64,000 nt of DNA. Origin: Microplitis mediator. Its lineage: Eukaryota; Arthropoda; Insecta; Hymenoptera; Braconidae. The notes beneath the pieces are model-generated. The model was not told the origin of the DNA. It saw only the letters and a list, made by a program, of their open reading frames with translations, and searched no databases. The position numbers were made by a program, and so were the translations under genes. How positions within the stretch are numbered: position 1 is the first letter of the stretch; the number at the start of each line of letters is the position of its first letter. Positions 60,951-64,000 of this stretch are shown one piece after another. The DNA lies in contig NC_079978.1 of assembly GCF_029852145.1 (NCBI RefSeq), positions 11,069,801 to 11,133,800 of the forward strand. The letters run 5' to 3'.

Positions 60951-61198
60951 TGTAGCGTTGCTACTAGCTCAAGTGATCGATAATTTTCGGTAGTTTACGC
61001 CAAACATCGATTTTTCATTTATCCGCTCTACCTCATTCGCAGAGACAATAAGCAATAGACCGCTGGATTGCATACATGCATCCAAGCCTTTTTTTCTTCA
61101 CAGTATACTTACGATTACTGTGTTACTTTCGGTATTCAAATAAAACATTTGTTCACTATTAGCTGTTTTTAATAATTAATATTATTACCTCAACCACT
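60951..61198 (+). repeat. 5' LTR of a Ty3/gypsy-type element
   Basis: Begins TGTAGCGTTGCTACTAGCTC and ends near CTCAACCACTA just before a PBS. An AATAAAAC polyadenylation signal lies at about 61137. The exact end is uncertain by a few bases. The 3' LTR would lie outside the window. Confidence 0.7.
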
Positions 61199-61202
61199 AA
61201 AT

Positions 61203-61219
61203 TGGTGACCCGACGTGAT
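61203..61219 (+). promoter_or_regulatory. Primer binding site, tRNA-Trp
   Basis: TGGTGACCCGACGTGAT is complementary to the 3' end of tRNA-Trp, except one C fewer in the CCCC run. It lies immediately inside the LTR. Confidence 0.75.
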
Positions 61220-61719
61220 CTCTTTTTAAAAGAATGGTCGAACACGTGCGTTACACAGTTTATAAAAATTTTGCGAGTTCTCGTGTCGTTTTGCCGCGAA
61301 TCTTTTGTCACGTTGCCGTTTAATCGGCGAGATCGTGATTTTTATATTCTCAGTTATTTTTGTGTGAATTTGTTTTGAGTTAATTAGTGCAGTGATATAT
61401 TTGTTTTTGTTTTGTCAGTGTTCGGTTTCTTTATTTTTTATCACCGCTGGTGCATTGCTGGGCATCTTATGGACTTTATGCCGCATCATTGTTAATTTGA
61501 GGAACCATTAGTGCAAATCGAGTTGTGATAAAAGTGTTTGCGAGCTGTTTAAAAAAATTGTTAATTCATTTTTCGTGCAGTGTCGCGTATAATTTTCTTT
61601 TTGTTGCCGGAAATACCATCGAGGATTAAGCCGATTCGCCGGCTGCACATTCCTGAGCCGTGCGTCATCGATAATCTTTCGGTAGCACAATACCGAATTA
61701 AAAACATTTTCAGTAGGTG
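61220..61719 (+). other. Leader of the Ty3/gypsy element
   Basis: About 500 bp between PBS and gag ATG, less AT-rich than the surroundings. A 91-codon frame on the minus strand is incidental. Confidence 0.5.
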
Positions 61720-62127
61720 ATGTCAGACTCGAAAATCGACGGCGACGAGAAAGTAAAGTCCGAGTCATCTGACAAAGACACATTTAAATCTAATTTATCG
61801 GGATCGTCGACGTTTACGTCAGTTAAATTAAATATGGCCGTGAAAATCAAAGCACCCCAGTTCAGCACGGAGAATCCGAAACTGTGGTTTGGGCAGGTTG
61901 AGGCGCAGTTTTCGACAAATCAGGTAGAACAGAGCGCGCTAAATTTGACCTGGTGATTCCATTGCTTGACACTCGCGTCGCCGCAGAAGTCGAGCAGCTA
62001 ATTCTTCAGCCTCCTGCGACAACTCCGTACAGCGATTTAAAAGCCGCTGTAATAAAATGCTTCATGAGATCCGAAGAAGCACGGATTACTCAGCTCCTTG
62101 ACAGAGAGAGACTTGGCGATCGGACTC
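61720..62127 (+). pseudogene. gag: Ty3/gypsy gag (DUF7041-like), frameshifted and truncated
   Basis: The frame from ATG 61720 carries VKIKAPQFSTENPKLWFGQV followed by EAQF, the opening of the insect gypsy gag domain. It meets TGA at 61954-61956. The continuation (FDLVIPLLDTRVAAEVEQLI, then PYSDLKAAVIKCF and the LGDRT motif) lies in another frame starting by about 61945, so an indel occurred just before it. The coding sequence is then cut at 62127/62128 by a BEL element. The continuation should lie beyond 64000. Confidence 0.8.
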
Positions 62128-62881
62128 TGTTCAGTCAAGACCCAATTCGCTACCACCTGAGAACGCCGAGCCTCACCAATAGGTCGGCAGCACTTTCGCT
62201 AATTCAAACTTACGCGCGAAATCTTGGCCAATGGGGAAATTCCATCATTTGAATAATTAGTTCCAACTTTGAATAAAAGAGTTGCGACATGAAACGCACT
62301 CATTGGCTCAAGATTTCTACAAGCTACGTGGATTTTCGCTATTGGCTGAAATTTCGTCAGCGTCTGCTATTAATTTTCTGATTGGTCTACCGCTCTGACG
62401 TCATAAAGAAACCGTTGTGAGCTTTCACTTTTCAACGTTTCCTCATATTCTCAACGTGCTCTTGAACAGTTCACCTCGTGAAATCAAATCGCTTCGCTAT
62501 TATAAAAGTTTTCTTGTGCTTTTTAAGTAAATCTCCGCTCAACTACTCTCAATAATTAGCTAGTAGATTAAGGCTACTAATTATTGAGTCTAGATTAAAT
62601 TGTTGCTCGCGCTTTATTAAGTATAAATTACTTATAACGTAATTAACCTCTACCGACCACGTGTCAATCTTATACGCGTGTTCGTTACATTGTTGCATTC
62701 GCTCGTGTACTTATTTTTCTTGTGTTGAATTCGCTTATATTAATTAATTCTCATAATTAATAACTGTAATTAGTGTAAATAAATAGATAATTTATTTTTT
62801 ACCAAGAAAGTGTATAATTTTTGATTGCTAAATATTACCACACCTGCACCAGATCCTCTAGTATTAATCGCTAATTTTACA
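62128..62881 (+). repeat. 5' LTR of the second BEL element
   Basis: 754 bp, TGTTCAGTCAAGACCC to GCTAATTTTACA. Two open frames appear to continue into it from the disrupted gypsy gag (…RYHLRTPSLT), but these residues are LTR sequence and not part of gag. Confidence 0.9.
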
Positions 62882-62884
62882 TTT

Positions 62885-62902
62885 TGGTCCTTCGAGCCGG
62901 AT
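62885..62902 (+). promoter_or_regulatory. Primer binding site, tRNA-Tyr
   Basis: TGGTCCTTCGAGCCGGAT, complementary to the 3' end of tRNA-Tyr, three bases after the LTR. Confidence 0.85.
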
Positions 62903-63151
62903 CTGGTGTGGATTTTTACAATCAAAAATTATTAAAATTAAAACATCAAAAAAATTGTGAGAAAAAAGTGAGTGATCAGTTTTTTGTGAAGTGAAATCGC
63001 TAAGTGTCGTGGGCATTGCTGAGCACTGCTAGAGTGCTGCCCGTGGCGATCAAAATTACACACCGGTGTAATAAAGACTCTTAGATTTACGATCGAAAAC
63101 TTAGCGTCGGTTTTCACTTACCGCGTCCATTTTGTGCTACGTTGAAACAAG

Positions 63152-64000
63152 ATGGCCGCCGAAGCCCAAGTCGCTCTCCAAATGCAACGCATCGACACGA
63201 TGCGCAATATGTCTACCCGCTTGACCGACGCCATTCTCGCTACCCAAGGTGCACCCGCTATTGATGCCGAACTCGCTATCCTCAATGATTTGTGGACCCG
63301 CTTCAACACAACTCATGAGAGGCTATATGAGGATGTACCTGAGATCATCCAGAATGAGTATCATACTGGCAATGCTTTCCGAACCGCTAGTGAGACTTAT
63401 ACGTTGCTTCGAGTTCGACTTAGTGCCGCACGACCGGCTCCAGAACCCGCTCATGATGCCCATGCGGTTAATCCAGATCAAACCGCTTATTTTGGAGGCG
63501 CTCATAAATCCAACTTGCCGCAAATAAAATTACCAACGTTCCAAGGCTCATATGACGAGTGGGACTCGTTCAAGGACTTGTTCACTTCTCTCGTCATACA
63601 CGAAGATTCGCTTACCGGCTCACAAAAGATGCATTACTTGAAAACTCAAGTCAAGGGTGAAGCCGCTTCGTTACTCGCTAACCTACCCATAACTGATGAC
63701 GCGTTCCAGCCCGCTTGGGACTTATTGAATACTCGCTACACAAATCCACGTCGATTGCTCGATATGCATATCGATGATTTGTTGGACCGTCAACCGCTCA
63801 CTACTCACTCCGCTGCTGATCTGGACGCGCTGTTACTTGCTAACAAAAAATCGCTGGACGCTATTACGGCCTTGGGAATCCCAATCGGTGAGTTGGACCC
63901 ATTCCTAATTCGGCTAACAGTTCGTTGTCTGCCATCAGACTTGAGAGTGGATTGGATGTCATCGCTTGGGTTGTCCAATGAATTTCCCACGTACAAGCAA
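63152..64000 (+). CDS. gag: BEL/Pao gag, 5' part (runs off the window)
   Basis: Open for 283 codons from ATG 63152 to the window end, with no stop. The sequence MAAEAQVALQMQRIDTMRNM begins an N-terminal helical region. Residues about 127-195 hold the BEL gag core (LPQIKLPTFQGSYDEWDSF; LKTQVKGEAASLLANLP; WDLLNTRYTNPRRLLD), matching the DUF1759-type domain also in the other BEL gag. Its GC content is higher than the surroundings, as in other element coding regions. The zinc knuckles and pol would lie outside the window. Confidence 0.9.
   Translation, partial: MAAEAQVALQMQRIDTMRNMSTRLTDAILATQGAPAIDAELAILNDLWTRFNTTHERLYEDVPEIIQNEYHTGNAFRTASETYTLLRVRLSAARPAPEPAHDAHAVNPDQTAYFGGAHKSNLPQIKLPTFQGSYDEWDSFKDLFTSLVIHEDSLTGSQKMHYLKTQVKGEAASLLANLPITDDAFQPAWDLLNTRYTNPRRLLDMHIDDLLDRQPLTTHSAADLDALLLANKKSLDAITALGIPIGELDPFLIRLTVRCLPSDLRVDWMSSLGLSNEFPTYKQ

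Larger units (their letters stand above)
62128..64000 (+). mobile_element. BEL/Pao retrotransposon, 5' part, inserted in the gypsy gag
   Basis: 5' LTR (62128-62881), tRNA-Tyr PBS, leader and start of gag. The five bases before it are GACTC; the matching copy is expected at the far side outside the window. Its LTR family is the same as the solo LTR at 48668-49406 and differs from the BEL element at 25998-34892. Confidence 0.9.

Overview
This is an AT-rich eukaryotic window made almost entirely of transposable elements, with very little host coding sequence. The one convincing host exon (59461-59758) encodes the N-terminus of an insect 7-transmembrane odorant receptor. Together with BEL/Pao elements primed by tRNA-Tyr, a Ty3/gypsy element primed by tRNA-Trp, and a Mutator-type transposase of a form common in insects, this points to an insect, probably a hymenopteran (perhaps a parasitoid wasp). 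The species guess is inference only.

Layout. 1-6050: interspersed repeat A containing repeat B, which holds a 3.8-kb LTR-type insertion (TSD ACAT) that itself contains two head-to-tail copies of repeat B. 6809-10680: palindromic (foldback) elements, TA microsatellites and repeat C. 10966-15103: a decayed Mutator-like element on the minus strand. It encodes an acidic N-terminal region, a MULE transposase core, a YqaJ-type nuclease domain and a C48/Ulp1-type cysteine protease, and is broken by frameshifts and one in-frame TAG. 15841-17835: a second A+B composite. 18460-24760: repeat D copies, a 2-kb element with two inverted CCACGGTGGATC minisatellites, a solo LTR and an inverted-repeat element. 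25079-25623: a foldback element. 25998-34892: a nearly complete minus-strand BEL/Pao retrotransposon (TSD AAATG) with gag and pol in one frame split by a single TAA, and a 3' LTR rebuilt as a large palindrome. 35026-47838: an inverted-repeat element containing at least six other insertions nested to several levels. 48668-49406: a solo BEL LTR (TSD GCATG). 50390-58282: half-palindromes, a tRNA-like foldback, more repeat B, microsatellites and a solo LTR. 59461-59758: the odorant-receptor exon, followed by repeat B, then a Ty3/gypsy element (LTR, PBS, gag) interrupted by a second BEL/Pao element whose gag runs off the window end.

The genes do not form a pathway; each coding block belongs to a separate mobile element. 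The observations most worth checking are the transposase/YqaJ/Ulp1 composite with altered nuclease residues, the palindromic BEL LTR, the multi-level nest, and the large foldback elements with equal arms. Coordinates of repeat edges are by eye and may be off by several bases.
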